Shown here: positions 44,536 through 53,024 of the stretch, piece after piece
Position numbering within the stretch: position 1 is the stretch's first letter
Layout of the letters: each line of letters begins with the position of its first letter
Source: Mycobacteroides immunogenum
GTDB taxonomy: Bacteria; Actinomycetota; Actinomycetes; Mycobacteriales; Mycobacteriaceae
Length of the DNA stretch: 64,000 bases
NCBI RefSeq assembly: GCF_001605725.1
Contig: NZ_CP011530.1
Span: forward strand, 372,001 to 436,000
Direction: 5' to 3'
Notes under the pieces: model-generated
The model's input: the letters and a program-made list of their open reading frames with translations, nothing else
The model's database searches: none
Told to the model about the DNA's origin: nothing
Translations under genes and position numbers: made by a program

Positions 44536-45187
44536 GTGCGCCTTCGGATTTCCACCACAGCGCGTTGAACCAGATGCGGGCCAGTGTGTCGATGGCCTCC
44601 TCGTCGGTCACCGAGCTGCGCCCTCTTTCGCCGCCCTCGACCAGCCAGACGTAACAGAAGTAGTCCATCATGGCCCCGATCGCCGAGGCGGTGATGTCGG
44701 GATCCATGCCGGGGCAGTATTCGCGCGTTTGCAGATGCCGGATGTTGTTGGCGATCATCGTGCGCGCCGGGGCGCGTAGGTTGCGCCAGTAGTCCACGAA
44801 CGTGGGGTCGATCTGTGCGGCCTGGAACACCCCGGAGAGAACCGGTGCGTGCTCGCGATAGGTGGTCCAGTACACCGTGACGATATCTCTGATGACGTCG
44901 TGCGGCGCCCGATCGCTGGATGCGACGGTGTCCCCGCGCCGGTAGGCGTCGTCACGGAACTCGTCGACCATGGTGCGTAGCAGCTCGGCCTTGTCGGTGA
45001 AGTAGTTGTAGAAGACCCCGACCGACTTCCCCGCTTCGGTCGTGATGTCCACGACCCGGGTCTCGGGGTATCCCACGCGGGAGATCACCTCGCGCGCGGC
45101 GTCCATCAAGGCCCGGCGGGTGCTGCGGCCGCGTTGGGTCGAGGGCTGATCGGTGGCAGCGGACGGGCTCGCTGAATCGCTGGACAT
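44522..45187 (-). CDS. TetR-family transcriptional regulator
   Basis: The 221-aa protein has an N-terminal TetR helix-turn-helix (ALMDAAREVISRVGY, then VVDITTEAGKSVGVFYNYF) and a variable ligand domain. ATG 45187 is chosen over the GTGs just upstream. It is divergent from a flavin monooxygenase gene, with a perfect palindrome between them, so it probably represses that gene and its own operon. Confidence 0.85.
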   Translation of the reverse strand: MSSDSASPSAATDQPSTQRGRSTRRALMDAAREVISRVGYPETRVVDITTEAGKSVGVFYNYFTDKAELLRTMVDEFRDDAYRRGDTVASSDRAPHDVIRDIVTVYWTTYREHAPVLSGVFQAAQIDPTFVDYWRNLRAPARTMIANNIRHLQTREYCPGMDPDITASAIGAMMDYFCYVWLVEGGERGRSSVTDEEAIDTLARIWFNALWWKSEGAHGTT

Positions 45188-45210
45188 CACCACGCCGCCA
45201 AGGCTACATT

Positions 45211-45234
45211 AAACCTGAATCGTAATTCAGGTTT
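45211..45234. promoter_or_regulatory. TetR operator palindrome
   Basis: AAACCTGAAT (45211-45220) and ATTCAGGTTT (45225-45234) are perfect 10-bp arms around a 4-bp spacer in the 97-bp divergent gap. This is the expected layout of a TetR-family operator controlling both directions. Confidence 0.75.
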
Positions 45235-45284
45235 GGTCCGGTCGTGTGTCATCCATTAATGATTGCGCAGGTTGCGAGGTTTTG

Positions 45285-46478
45285 ATGACGAGTTCGACAG
45301 CAGTGCAGCCCGACGCCGTTCAGCGCGCACGTGAGCTCGCTCCGGCCATTGGCGCCAGGGCTCTGGAAGCGGAACGCCTGCGGCGGATGCCCGATGAGAC
45401 CATCGCAGAACTGTCCCGGTCGGGGCTCTTCAGTTTGATGGCGCCGCGACGCTACGGAGGCGACGAGGCAAGCCTGGAGACCCTGGTGAGTGCCGTCATC
45501 GAAGTGGGTAAGGTCTGCGGCTCGACCGCATGGATCTTGTGCATCTACGGGATTCATAACTGGCTCGCCGGGCTGTTCCCGGAGAAGCTGCAAGACGAGA
45601 TGTTCGGGTCGGTGCCGGCCGGTTCCCCCTTGCTGTTTCCGGGCAGCTGGTCACCTTCAGGTATCGCCACCCCGGTCGAGGGTGGCTACAAAATAACGGG
45701 GCGTTGGCAATTCGGTAGCGGTGTGTGGCACTCGTCATGGGCGTCCGTCGCCGCAGTGGTGCAGCATGCGGAGCCGCCGAAATACCCTGACCTGCGCACC
45801 TTCATGGTGCCGCGGGCCGAGCTGGAGATCATCGACACCTGGTTCACCTCGGGCCTGCGCGGCACCGGCAGCATGGATATCGCCGTCAACGATGTCTTCG
45901 TTCCCGACCATCGTGTGCAGGAATTCGGTCCGCTGGCGCGGGGGCAGTCGCCGTCCGCCGATCTGCACGGGTCCGCCATCTACCGGATACCGCTGTTCTG
46001 CGCTCTCTCCAATGTCGCGGCCGCACCGGCGGTCGGGATGGCGCTGGGTACCGCCGAGTTGTTCACCGAGAAGATCAAAACCCGGGTGATGCGGTACTCG
46101 ATGCAGGAACAGTCAAAGCTCGCGACGGCGCACCGTCGCGTGGGACATGTTGCCGCACAAGCAGAATCTGCCCGGGCTCTGTTGCTGGACACAGTGCGGA
46201 ATGTGGAGGACAAGCTGCGTTCGGGCGCGGGATTGACGACGGAGGATCGGGTGCGGGTGCGCCGCAACTGTGCCTACGTCGTGGAGGTGTGTAAACAGGC
46301 CATCGGTGAGGCGGTCGAGGCCTGCGGAGCGTCCGCGCAATACGAGGACTCGCCGCTGCAGCGTCACCTACGTGACGTGAACACTTTGTCCACACACGTT
46401 GTGTACGACACAGATTCGGCCTACGAGCTGTTCGGGCGGGTGGAACTCGGGCTGCCGCCGGGATCCGTCGCGTTCTGA
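45285..46478 (+). CDS. Acyl-CoA dehydrogenase-fold flavin monooxygenase (HsaA/DszC type)
   Basis: The 397-aa protein is started at ATG 45285. It has the group D flavin monooxygenase layout: RRMPDETIAELSRSGLFSLMAPRRYGG, CGSTAWILC, WQFGSGVWHSSW and a late ACGASAQYEDSPLQRHLRD. These use reduced flavin from a separate reductase to hydroxylate aromatic or other substrates; no reductase gene is adjacent. It is likely controlled by the divergent TetR protein and is followed by a hydratase-like gene. Confidence 0.8.
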   Translation: MTSSTAVQPDAVQRARELAPAIGARALEAERLRRMPDETIAELSRSGLFSLMAPRRYGGDEASLETLVSAVIEVGKVCGSTAWILCIYGIHNWLAGLFPEKLQDEMFGSVPAGSPLLFPGSWSPSGIATPVEGGYKITGRWQFGSGVWHSSWASVAAVVQHAEPPKYPDLRTFMVPRAELEIIDTWFTSGLRGTGSMDIAVNDVFVPDHRVQEFGPLARGQSPSADLHGSAIYRIPLFCALSNVAAAPAVGMALGTAELFTEKIKTRVMRYSMQEQSKLATAHRRVGHVAAQAESARALLLDTVRNVEDKLRSGAGLTTEDRVRVRRNCAYVVEVCKQAIGEAVEACGASAQYEDSPLQRHLRDVNTLSTHVVYDTDSAYELFGRVELGLPPGSVAF

Positions 46479-46491
46479 TGAGCGCCGGCTC

Positions 46492-47313
46492 GTGAACACC
46501 GAGGTGCCCGAGCTCGCCGGGTTGCGTTGTGCGCTCGAGGATCGCGTGCTGACCGTACTGTTCGACCACGGCGAGCTCAATCTCCTTGACGGGCCGCTCA
46601 TGTCGAGCCTGTCACGGTTGGCCCGCTGGCTCTCGGGCCGCGACGACGTGACGGTGGTGCTGTTCGGCAGCGCCAACCCGGATTTCTTCATCGCCCACCT
46701 GAATGTCGAGATTCTGCAGAAGGATTCGGCACGTACCCCGGATTCGGTCGAATCCTTTCAGCGATTGGTGGGCCGCTTTCGGGCCTTGCGGCAGGCGACG
46801 ATCGCCCTCATCGAGGGCAGGGTCGCGGGCGGCGGCAGTGAGTTCCTGCTCAACCTGGACATGCGGTTCGCGGTTCGCGGCAGGGCGATTTTCAATCAAG
46901 TGGAGACCGGTCTGGGCATCGTGCCCGCCGGATCAGGCCCGCAACACCTGGTGCGGGAGATGGGCCGGGCACGGGCGCTTGAGGTGATTTTGGGTCACGA
47001 GGATTTCGGCGCCGACCTGGCGGAGCAATACGGCTGGGTGAACCGTGCCCTGGACCCCGATGAGGGGTGGCGGTTCGTGAATCGGCTCGCCCGCCGTATC
47101 GCTGTCAATCCGCTGGAACTGATCGCCGGCGCCAAGGCCACGGTAGATGCGCTGGCCAGCGACCTGGAACCGGGATTGGCCGCCGAGCGCACAGCGATTG
47201 TTGCCGCGTTCGCCGACGCCCACAGCACCCGCCGCATCGAGCATTTTCTGCGACGAGGCGGCCAGACGCTGGAGGGGGAACGTGGCCTCGGCGATCTGGT
47301 GGGTGACCCCTAG
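46492..47313 (+). CDS. Enoyl-CoA hydratase/isomerase family protein
   Basis: The 273-aa protein is started at GTG 46492; longer frames lie inside the previous gene. It has crotonase-fold features: RVAGGGSEFLLNLDMRFAV (oxyanion hole) and FNQVETGLGIVPAGSG. It is more divergent than fatty-acid enzymes: Ser replaces the usual residue after AGGG and the first oxyanion segment reads FFIAHLNVE. The substrate is unknown; co-location suggests a pathway with the flavin monooxygenase. Confidence 0.75.
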   Translation: MNTEVPELAGLRCALEDRVLTVLFDHGELNLLDGPLMSSLSRLARWLSGRDDVTVVLFGSANPDFFIAHLNVEILQKDSARTPDSVESFQRLVGRFRALRQATIALIEGRVAGGGSEFLLNLDMRFAVRGRAIFNQVETGLGIVPAGSGPQHLVREMGRARALEVILGHEDFGADLAEQYGWVNRALDPDEGWRFVNRLARRIAVNPLELIAGAKATVDALASDLEPGLAAERTAIVAAFADAHSTRRIEHFLRRGGQTLEGERGLGDLVGDP

Positions 47314-47353
47314 ACTGCGACTACAACCAGTAGTAGAACCAAAGGGAGAACTC

Positions 47354-47794
47354 ATGGGTCAGGTCAGTGCGTCCAGCTCGGTGTTGATCGACGCGACGCC
47401 AGAGGCAGTGCTCACCGCGGTTGCCGATTACCAGAATGTGCGCCCGAAGATCTTGTCCAGCCACTACCGCGATTACCAGGTGCTTGAGGGTGGCCAGGGT
47501 GAGGGCACCGTCGCGTCCTGGAAACTGCAGGCCACCGAGTCGCGTGTGCGCGACATCAAGTCGAGCGTGAGCGTGGCGGGACACACCGTCATCGAGAAGG
47601 ACGCCAACTCCACCCTGGTGACCAGCTGGACTGTCGCACCCGCCGGAGCCGGTTCCTCTGTCACCACCAAGACCGAGTGGACCGGCGGCAGCGGTATCAA
47701 GGGATTCTTCGAGAAGACCTTTGCCCCGTTGGGACTCAAGAAGATTCAGGCTGAGGTGCTGGGCAATCTGAAGCAGGTCGTAGAAAAGGGCTAG
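47354..47794 (+). CDS. SRPBCC family protein (Rv3718c-type)
   Basis: The 146-aa protein starts at ATG 47354 behind AAAGGGAG and has a polyketide-cyclase/START-like fold signature, with IDATPEAVLTAVADYQNV at the N-terminus. It matches Rv3718c by position, next to the amidase. Function is unknown. It overlaps the convergent amidase gene by 4 bases. Confidence 0.75.
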   Translation: MGQVSASSSVLIDATPEAVLTAVADYQNVRPKILSSHYRDYQVLEGGQGEGTVASWKLQATESRVRDIKSSVSVAGHTVIEKDANSTLVTSWTVAPAGAGSSVTTKTEWTGGSGIKGFFEKTFAPLGLKKIQAEVLGNLKQVVEKG

Positions 47795-48615
47795 CCGCCG
47801 GCGGGAGCGGCCTCGGGTGCCGGGGCCGGTTCCGCGGCGGGCGCGGTACCGCTGAGGTACGCGACGATGCCCTGAACCACGGCCTGTGCGTACTTGGACC
47901 GGCCTTCGGGGCTGGTCATCATCGCGGCGTCCTGGGCGTTCTTCATGTTGCCGAGCTCGACGAGCACCTTCGGGTGCTGGGCGAGGTTGAGGCCCGCCAG
48001 ATCGGACCGGCCGTAGAGGCCCCCGGTACCGATGTACGTCGCCGGCGTCAGGCCGGCGGCCTGCAGGCTGTCGCGCATGGTCTTGGCGAAACGCAGTGTG
48101 GGCTCACCCTGCACGGCGTTCACCGGTGGGCTTGAGTAGTTGACGTGGAAGCCGTGGCCACCGGCCGGGCCGCCGTCAGCGTGGATGCTCACCACCGCGT
48201 CGGGGTTGTAGCCGTTCTCGATCTCGGCACGCTTGTCGATGCACGCCGCGAGCTTGTTGTCGTCACCGCGGGTCATGGCCGTGCGCACACCCAGCTGGGT
48301 CAGCTGCTGTCGGATGAGCAACACGGTGTTCCACGTGAAGGTGTGCTCGGGGTATCCGCCGTCGGTGGCGGTGCCGCTGGTCTGACAGCTTTTGGTGCCG
48401 CCGCGGCCGTCGGGCACCTGGTTGTTGATCGAGCCGTCATTGGCACCGTTGTGTCCGGGATCCAGTACGACGATGCGTCCGGCGACGCCGGGTGCCGCGC
48501 TCGCGCTGAAGATGGTGGACGCAGACGGTGTGACGGCGGGCAGCACCGAGACCGATGCCGCTGTCAGTAGCGCCGTCCCAGCCAGGCCCGCGGCGCGCCA
48601 GAAAGTCACTCGCAC
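47791..48615 (-). CDS. ami1: N-acetylmuramoyl-L-alanine amidase (Rv3717/Ami1-type)
   Basis: Started at GTG 48615, the 274-aa protein has an N-terminal signal peptide and an Amidase_3 domain with zinc ligands in LDPGHNG, YPEHTF and SIHAD, and the catalytic Glu in [10 protein letters not shown]. It cleaves the amide between MurNAc and the stem peptide in the periplasm. No cell-wall-binding domain is present, as in Rv3717. It ends in a Pro/Ala-rich tail. Confidence 0.9.
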   Translation of the reverse strand: MRVTFWRAAGLAGTALLTAASVSVLPAVTPSASTIFSASAAPGVAGRIVVLDPGHNGANDGSINNQVPDGRGGTKSCQTSGTATDGGYPEHTFTWNTVLLIRQQLTQLGVRTAMTRGDDNKLAACIDKRAEIENGYNPDAVVSIHADGGPAGGHGFHVNYSSPPVNAVQGEPTLRFAKTMRDSLQAAGLTPATYIGTGGLYGRSDLAGLNLAQHPKVLVELGNMKNAQDAAMMTSPEGRSKYAQAVVQGIVAYLSGTAPAAEPAPAPEAAPAGG

Positions 48616-48711
48616 GTGGCCACGGTAGCCCCGACGGCAGCTACCCTTGTTGACGACCCGCCGAGGCCCGGCGAGCGTGACCAAGTTGATACCCGTCTGT
48701 TAAGGAGACCC

Positions 48712-49056
48712 ATGCAACCCGGAGGCGCCCCGGATATGTCGGCCCTGCTCGCGCAGGCACAGCAGATGCAACAGCAGCTGATGGCTGCTCAGGCGCAGAT
48801 CGCGGCGGCCGAGGTCACCGGGGAGTCCGGCGGCGGCTTGGTGCGCATCACCGGTAAGGGCAGCGGTGAGGTGACCAACGTCCAGATCGATCCCAAGATC
48901 GTCGATCCGGAGGACGTGGAAACTCTGCAGGATCTGATCATCGGTGCTCTCGCCGATCTGTCGTCGAAGACCCAGGAGCTGGCCACACAGCGGCTGGGCC
49001 CACTGGCAGGCGGCCTCGGAGACCTTGGCGGAGGGCTGGGATTGCCCGGTGTTTGA
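48712..49056 (+). CDS. YbaB/EbfC nucleoid-associated protein
   Basis: The 114-aa protein starts at ATG 48712 after AAGGAGA. It has a Gln/Met/Ala-rich helix ([15 protein letters not shown]) and the [16 protein letters not shown] strand region of the YbaB family, which binds DNA and is usually encoded just before recR. Its stop overlaps the recR start region by 8 bases. Confidence 0.92.
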   Translation: MQPGGAPDMSALLAQAQQMQQQLMAAQAQIAAAEVTGESGGGLVRITGKGSGEVTNVQIDPKIVDPEDVETLQDLIIGALADLSSKTQELATQRLGPLAGGLGDLGGGLGLPGV

Positions 49057-49657
49057 GGGCCCGGTCCAGGACCTCATTGACGAGCTGGGCAAGCTTCCCG
49101 GGGTAGGACCCAAAAGCGCGCAGCGCATCGCCTTCCATTTGTTGGGTGTGGAGGCGCCTGATATCGATCGATTGACCGCGGCCCTGACGCGCGTGCGCGA
49201 CGGGGTCCAGTTCTGCGAGGTGTGCGGGAACGTCTCCGATAAGGAGCGCTGCCGCATATGTGCGGACCCACGCCGCGATATCGCCCTCGTCTGTGTGGTC
49301 GAGGAACCCAAGGATGTGCAGGCCGTCGAGCGCACCCGCGAATTCCGCGGCCGCTATCACGTGCTCGGTGGGGCGCTGGATCCTCTCTCGGGCGTCGGGC
49401 CGGACCAGCTGCGGATTCGGGAGTTGTTGACCCGCATAGGAACCGAGGAGGACGGAGTCTCCATCTCCGAGGTCATCATCGCCACAGACCCGAACACCGA
49501 GGGCGAGGCCACCGCGACCTACCTGGTGCGGATGCTGCGGGACTTCCCCGGGTTGACGGTCACTCGACTTGCTTCCGGCCTGCCGATGGGCGGAGATCTG
49601 GAATTCGCCGACGAGCTGACCTTGGGCCGCGCGCTCTCCGGGCGCCGTCCGCTCTAA
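49049..49657 (+). CDS. recR: Recombination mediator RecR
   Basis: Started at GTG 49049 ([20 protein letters not shown]), the 202-aa protein has the helix-hairpin-helix, a four-Cys zinc finger ([16 protein letters not shown]) and Toprim motifs ([27 protein letters not shown]). With RecO it helps load RecA at gaps. Length and neighbourhood are standard. Confidence 0.95.
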   Translation: MFEGPVQDLIDELGKLPGVGPKSAQRIAFHLLGVEAPDIDRLTAALTRVRDGVQFCEVCGNVSDKERCRICADPRRDIALVCVVEEPKDVQAVERTREFRGRYHVLGGALDPLSGVGPDQLRIRELLTRIGTEEDGVSISEVIIATDPNTEGEATATYLVRMLRDFPGLTVTRLASGLPMGGDLEFADELTLGRALSGRRPL

Positions 49658-49658
49658 A

Positions 49659-50372
49659 TCATTTGGCGGACAAGCGTTCCCTGCGCAGTCGCGCTATCTC
49701 ATCCAGGTCCAGGGCGGTCAGCTCGGGCACGTTCATGGCCCGGGCCAGCAGCAGGTCTGCCAGTTCGGGGTTGCGGGCCAGGCAGGGCCCGTGCATGTAG
49801 GTGGCGATCACACTGCCCTGCACCACGCCGTCGGCGCCGTCGCCGGCGCGGTTTCCCGCGCCGCGTGAGACCCTCGACAAAGGTGCTGCATCCGGCCCCA
49901 GAACCGTTCCGCCACGGTGATTCTCAAATCCGGTCAGGGTGTCTTGGAGTTCTTCCATGATCGGCACCCCGGCCAATTCGCCGATGGTGCGCGCGTCCTG
50001 GGGGCTGGTGGTCACATCCAGCAGGCCGACCCCCTCGACGCGCTCTCCGGATGAGGTCTCGTACCAATGCCCGAGTACCTGGATGGCCGCGCAGATGGCC
50101 AGCACCGGCGCCCCACGCTCGGCGGCGCGCTGCAATCCGGGATGCGCGATGAGGTGGCGGGTGGCCAGGCGCTGGGCGTAGTCCTCGGCCCCGCCCAACG
50201 TGTACACGTCCAGGGAATCGGGCACCGGATCGGCCAGGGTGATCTCCACGATCTCGGCGTCGATACCGCGCATCCGCAACCGCTGCCGCAGCACGACGGC
50301 GTTGCCGGAATCGCCGTAGGTACCCATGACGTCGGGCAGGACTAGACCCACGCGAACGGTGGATTCGCTCAT
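49659..50372 (-). CDS. gatD: Lipid II isoglutaminyl synthase, glutaminase subunit
   Basis: Started at ATG 50372, the 237-aa class I amidotransferase has MGTYGDSGNAVVL, nucleophile Cys in LAICAAIQVLGHWYE near residue 94, and His in YMHGPCLARNPELAD. It supplies ammonia to MurT for amidation of D-glutamate in lipid II. The pair overlap by 4 bases. An older annotation would be CobQ2-like. Confidence 0.9.
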   Translation of the reverse strand: MSESTVRVGLVLPDVMGTYGDSGNAVVLRQRLRMRGIDAEIVEITLADPVPDSLDVYTLGGAEDYAQRLATRHLIAHPGLQRAAERGAPVLAICAAIQVLGHWYETSSGERVEGVGLLDVTTSPQDARTIGELAGVPIMEELQDTLTGFENHRGGTVLGPDAAPLSRVSRGAGNRAGDGADGVVQGSVIATYMHGPCLARNPELADLLLARAMNVPELTALDLDEIARLRRERLSAK

Positions 50373-51637
50373 ACCGCACCACCTTTCGCCAGCGCACGGT
50401 TGAGATTGAGGAAGGCGGTGTAGTTCGCGATGACATCGACCCTGCCGGGTGGGCAGGCCTTGATTGCCTGTACCGGATCGTGCTGCAGGGTGTGCGTGAC
50501 GCTGGCGTAGGTAAGCCGGACCGCCAGATCGGTGCCGCGCTCTCCTGCCGCGACGACGGGAGGCACGGGGGATTCCTCGTTGTCGCAGGCGAAGTGTTCG
50601 AAGTTGACGTCCCACAGCCAGGACAGGTCCTCGCCGTCGGGCACCTGCCCGTTGACGGCGATGACGAGCCCGTCGGCGTCGGTGTCCACCATGGACAGTG
50701 CCTCTTGCCAGCCGGCCGGATTTTTGGCCAGCAGCAGCCGAACAGTGTGGTCGCCCAGGTCGATGCTGCGGTAGCGGCCTGCGACCTGATCGACGGCTGA
50801 TACCGCGTCGACGGCGGGGCCCGGACGCGCGCCCAGCTCGACGGCGGCGGCCACTGCCAGGGTGGCGTTGCCCCGGTTCGCGGTGCCGGGCAAGGTCAGC
50901 GACATGGGCAGGCTGATTCCGCTAGGGCCGTAGATGCGGTCGTCGTCGAACCACCAGTGTGGGTCGGGCCGGGAGAAGTCGGTTCCCGTGCTGTACCAAC
51001 GGTTTCCGTCGCGCATGATCAGTTCTCCGCTGCGCGGGCAGCTCACCGAGTCGCCGGCCCAGCCGCCGCCTGCCGCGACCCAGACGACATTGGGGTTGTC
51101 GTAGGCGGCCGAGGTCATCAAGACGTCATCGCAGTTCGCGACGATCACCGCGTCCCGGTGGCGGGACAGCCCCTTACGCAGGGTGCGTTCGATGTTGTTG
51201 ATCTCGCCCACGCGGTCGAGCTGGTCCCTGCTGAGATTGAGCAGCACGATGACCGCCGGGTCGACCGCGTCCGCGACATGCGGCACGTGCATCTCGTCGA
51301 CCTCGAGCACCGCGACCTCGGCCTCACGGGTGCCGGCCAGCGCGGCGACCAGACCGGCGTCCATGTTGGAGCCCTCGGTGTTGGTGGCCACCGGTCCCAC
51401 GGTCGCCAGCGCGGCGGCGGTCATCCGAGTGGTGGTGGACTTGCCATTGGTGCCGGTGATCAGGATTGTGCGGCGGCCGCGGCCCAGCTGCGCCAGAACC
51501 GAGCCGTCCAGCTTGAGCGCGACCAGCCCTCCGATCATGGAGCCCGCGCCCCGACCGCTGACCCGGGATGCCCAGCGCGCGGCGGAGCCCGCAGCGAGTG
51601 CGACCCGGCCGCGCGGCGATAGATGCTCGTTGGGCAT
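50369..51637 (-). CDS. murT: Lipid II isoglutaminyl synthase, Mur ligase-like subunit
   Basis: The 422-aa protein has Mur ligase ATP motif ITGTNGKSTTTRM near residues 62-74 and central-domain motifs ANTEGSNMDAGL and LLNLSRDQLDR. It lacks the N-terminal UDP-binding domain, as MurT does. The four-Cys ribbon of staphylococcal MurT is not apparent; only one Cys is seen in the corresponding SCPRSGE segment. It acts with GatD at the cytoplasmic face. Confidence 0.9.
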   Translation of the reverse strand: MPNEHLSPRGRVALAAGSAARWASRVSGRGAGSMIGGLVALKLDGSVLAQLGRGRRTILITGTNGKSTTTRMTAAALATVGPVATNTEGSNMDAGLVAALAGTREAEVAVLEVDEMHVPHVADAVDPAVIVLLNLSRDQLDRVGEINNIERTLRKGLSRHRDAVIVANCDDVLMTSAAYDNPNVVWVAAGGGWAGDSVSCPRSGELIMRDGNRWYSTGTDFSRPDPHWWFDDDRIYGPSGISLPMSLTLPGTANRGNATLAVAAAVELGARPGPAVDAVSAVDQVAGRYRSIDLGDHTVRLLLAKNPAGWQEALSMVDTDADGLVIAVNGQVPDGEDLSWLWDVNFEHFACDNEESPVPPVVAAGERGTDLAVRLTYASVTHTLQHDPVQAIKACPPGRVDVIANYTAFLNLNRALAKGGAV

Positions 51638-51661
51638 TCGCGCAGTTTATGGGAGGCGGTG

Positions 51662-51702
51662 GATCGCCCGTGCGGCTGGAGGGGACGGCCGCACGGGCGA
51701 TC
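51662..51702. terminator. Perfect 15-bp hairpin between PadR-like and murT genes
   Basis: GATCGCCCGTGCGGC (51662-51676) and its exact complement (51688-51702) flank an 11-base loop. It lies 11 bases past the stop of the leftward PadR-like gene and upstream of murT, so it probably separates the two transcripts. Confidence 0.7.
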
Positions 51703-51713
51703 GGGATTGCCCT

Positions 51714-52289
51714 TTAGGCAACCGCGCTCTGCAGTGACCGCTTGACCTCATTCACCGTGGCCAGGAGGGTGGTGCCGGCCTCGGCCAGCTTCTCCTTCTG
51801 CTCGTCGGTGCCGGTCAGTGCGATAACGCGCGCCAGGCCGGCGATCTCGGCCAGGCCCGAGCGGAGCTTGAGGACATTGATGAGCTTGGGGAAGACCTTG
51901 GCGCGGATCGCCTGCGCCGTGTGGCTGGTGATGCCGCGCTTCGCCAGCACCTTCAGGCCGAACTCTGTCAGCGCCGCTACGCCGTCCTCGGTCTTGACAA
52001 CACCCTTGTGCGCCAACCGCTCCAGGACACGCTCGACCACTGGCTCGGGTAGCAGGATCTCGCCGTCGGATGTGTCCGACACACGTTGCACGATCTGCGC
52101 CGCGCTGGCCGGACCGTCGAGCAGCAGGGAAGCGGTGACGGCGCGCTTGATGCGGAAGCCGAAGCCGGCGGGGCCGAATCCGGGGCCGCCCAATCCCGGT
52201 CCGCCGAAGCCGGGTCCACCAAATCCAGGCCCACCGAATCCGCCGAAACCGGAACCGGGCCCTTCAAAGCCTGCGAATGAATCAGACAT
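51714..52289 (-). CDS. PadR-like winged-helix protein with Gly/Phe repeat N-terminus
   Basis: The 191-aa protein begins with about 50 residues of GFGGP-type repeats and continues with a PadR-like winged helix (RAVTASLLLDGPASAAQIVQRV) and a helical C-terminal domain. PadR proteins are usually repressors acting on their own and neighbouring promoters. Two similar inverted repeats lie about 55-105 bases upstream. The repeat segment may vary in length by slippage. Confidence 0.7.
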   Translation of the reverse strand: MSDSFAGFEGPGSGFGGFGGPGFGGPGFGGPGLGGPGFGPAGFGFRIKRAVTASLLLDGPASAAQIVQRVSDTSDGEILLPEPVVERVLERLAHKGVVKTEDGVAALTEFGLKVLAKRGITSHTAQAIRAKVFPKLINVLKLRSGLAEIAGLARVIALTGTDEQKEKLAEAGTTLLATVNEVKRSLQSAVA

Positions 52290-52341
52290 CTAACTCTCCT
52301 TTTTTGATGATCAGGCAGCCGGCCGGTCGTCGGCTGAACCT

Positions 52342-52394
52342 GTATCAATCTCCTTGATACCTGCGCCGAATCGGCTATGTCAAGGTTCTTGATA
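52342..52394. promoter_or_regulatory. Paired inverted-repeat operators between PadR-like and MarR genes
   Basis: GTATCAA-N5-TTGATAC (52342-52360) is perfect, and TGTCAA-N5-TTGATA (52378-52394) is a second copy with one mismatch, centred about 35 bp away. They lie in the divergent gap and are likely sites for the PadR-like or MarR protein. Confidence 0.7.
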
Positions 52395-52536
52395 TGAGTT
52401 GGCTGAGAATTGCGTATGAATAGGTAATCCCTTGCGGGGCAAGGGCTCGATCGCTCACCAGGCGGAATCGGCCGAGGGTGTGCGGAGACCAGGGGTTTCC
52501 GCACCCTGCTGTGAGGTTCGTGCCAGGATGCTTGCG

Positions 52537-52974
52537 ATGAGTGAATCCGATGAGGTCGAGCCGCTCGGTTACCTGATGTTCCGGGCCGGCGCTGTGATGC
52601 GCCCGCGAGTGCTCGCCGCGTTGCGGCCACTAGGGCTCGGCATGCCGGAATTCATGTGCCTGCGGATGCTCAATGAGAGCCCCGGGCGGACCAGTGCCGA
52701 GCTGGCGCGTGAGAACAATGTTTCGGCGCAGGCGATGAATCAGGTGCTCAACGGGTTGCAGAATGTTTCGCTGGTTTCCCGGCCGACAGTGCCCGCCTCG
52801 GGTCGGGCGTTGCCGGCGAAGGTCACCGCCAAGGGCAAGGCGCTGCTCAGCCGGGTGGAACAGGCGATCTGGGCCGCGGAAGACGAGATGTTCGGCGGAT
52901 TGGGCGCCGACGATCAGCGCGAACTGCGGCGAATATTGGGGCGGCTGATCGAGACCGCGGGCGAAAATGAGTGA
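52537..52974 (+). CDS. MarR-family transcriptional regulator
   Basis: Started at ATG 52537 (CAGGA about 9 bases before), the 145-aa protein has the MarR winged helix: MPEFMCLRMLNESPGRTSAELARENNVSAQAMNQVLNGL by position, followed by the wing (VPASGRALPAKVTAKG). ATG 52528 would add three residues. It precedes the phosphotransferase/acyl-CoA dehydrogenase pair, which it may control. Confidence 0.8.
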   Translation: MSESDEVEPLGYLMFRAGAVMRPRVLAALRPLGLGMPEFMCLRMLNESPGRTSAELARENNVSAQAMNQVLNGLQNVSLVSRPTVPASGRALPAKVTAKGKALLSRVEQAIWAAEDEMFGGLGADDQRELRRILGRLIETAGENE

Positions 52975-52986
52975 GTGGCCGCCCTT

Positions 52987-53002
52987 CCAACCAGTCGGTT
53001 GG
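52987..53002. promoter_or_regulatory. Palindrome immediately upstream of the phosphotransferase gene
   Basis: CCAACC-AGTC-GGTTGG has perfect 6-bp arms and lies 22 bases before GTG 53025. It favours that start over one at 52971, because an operator and promoter would otherwise be inside the coding region. Confidence 0.55.
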
Positions 53003-53024
53003 GTTAGCCGCTAGGGTAACGCGT

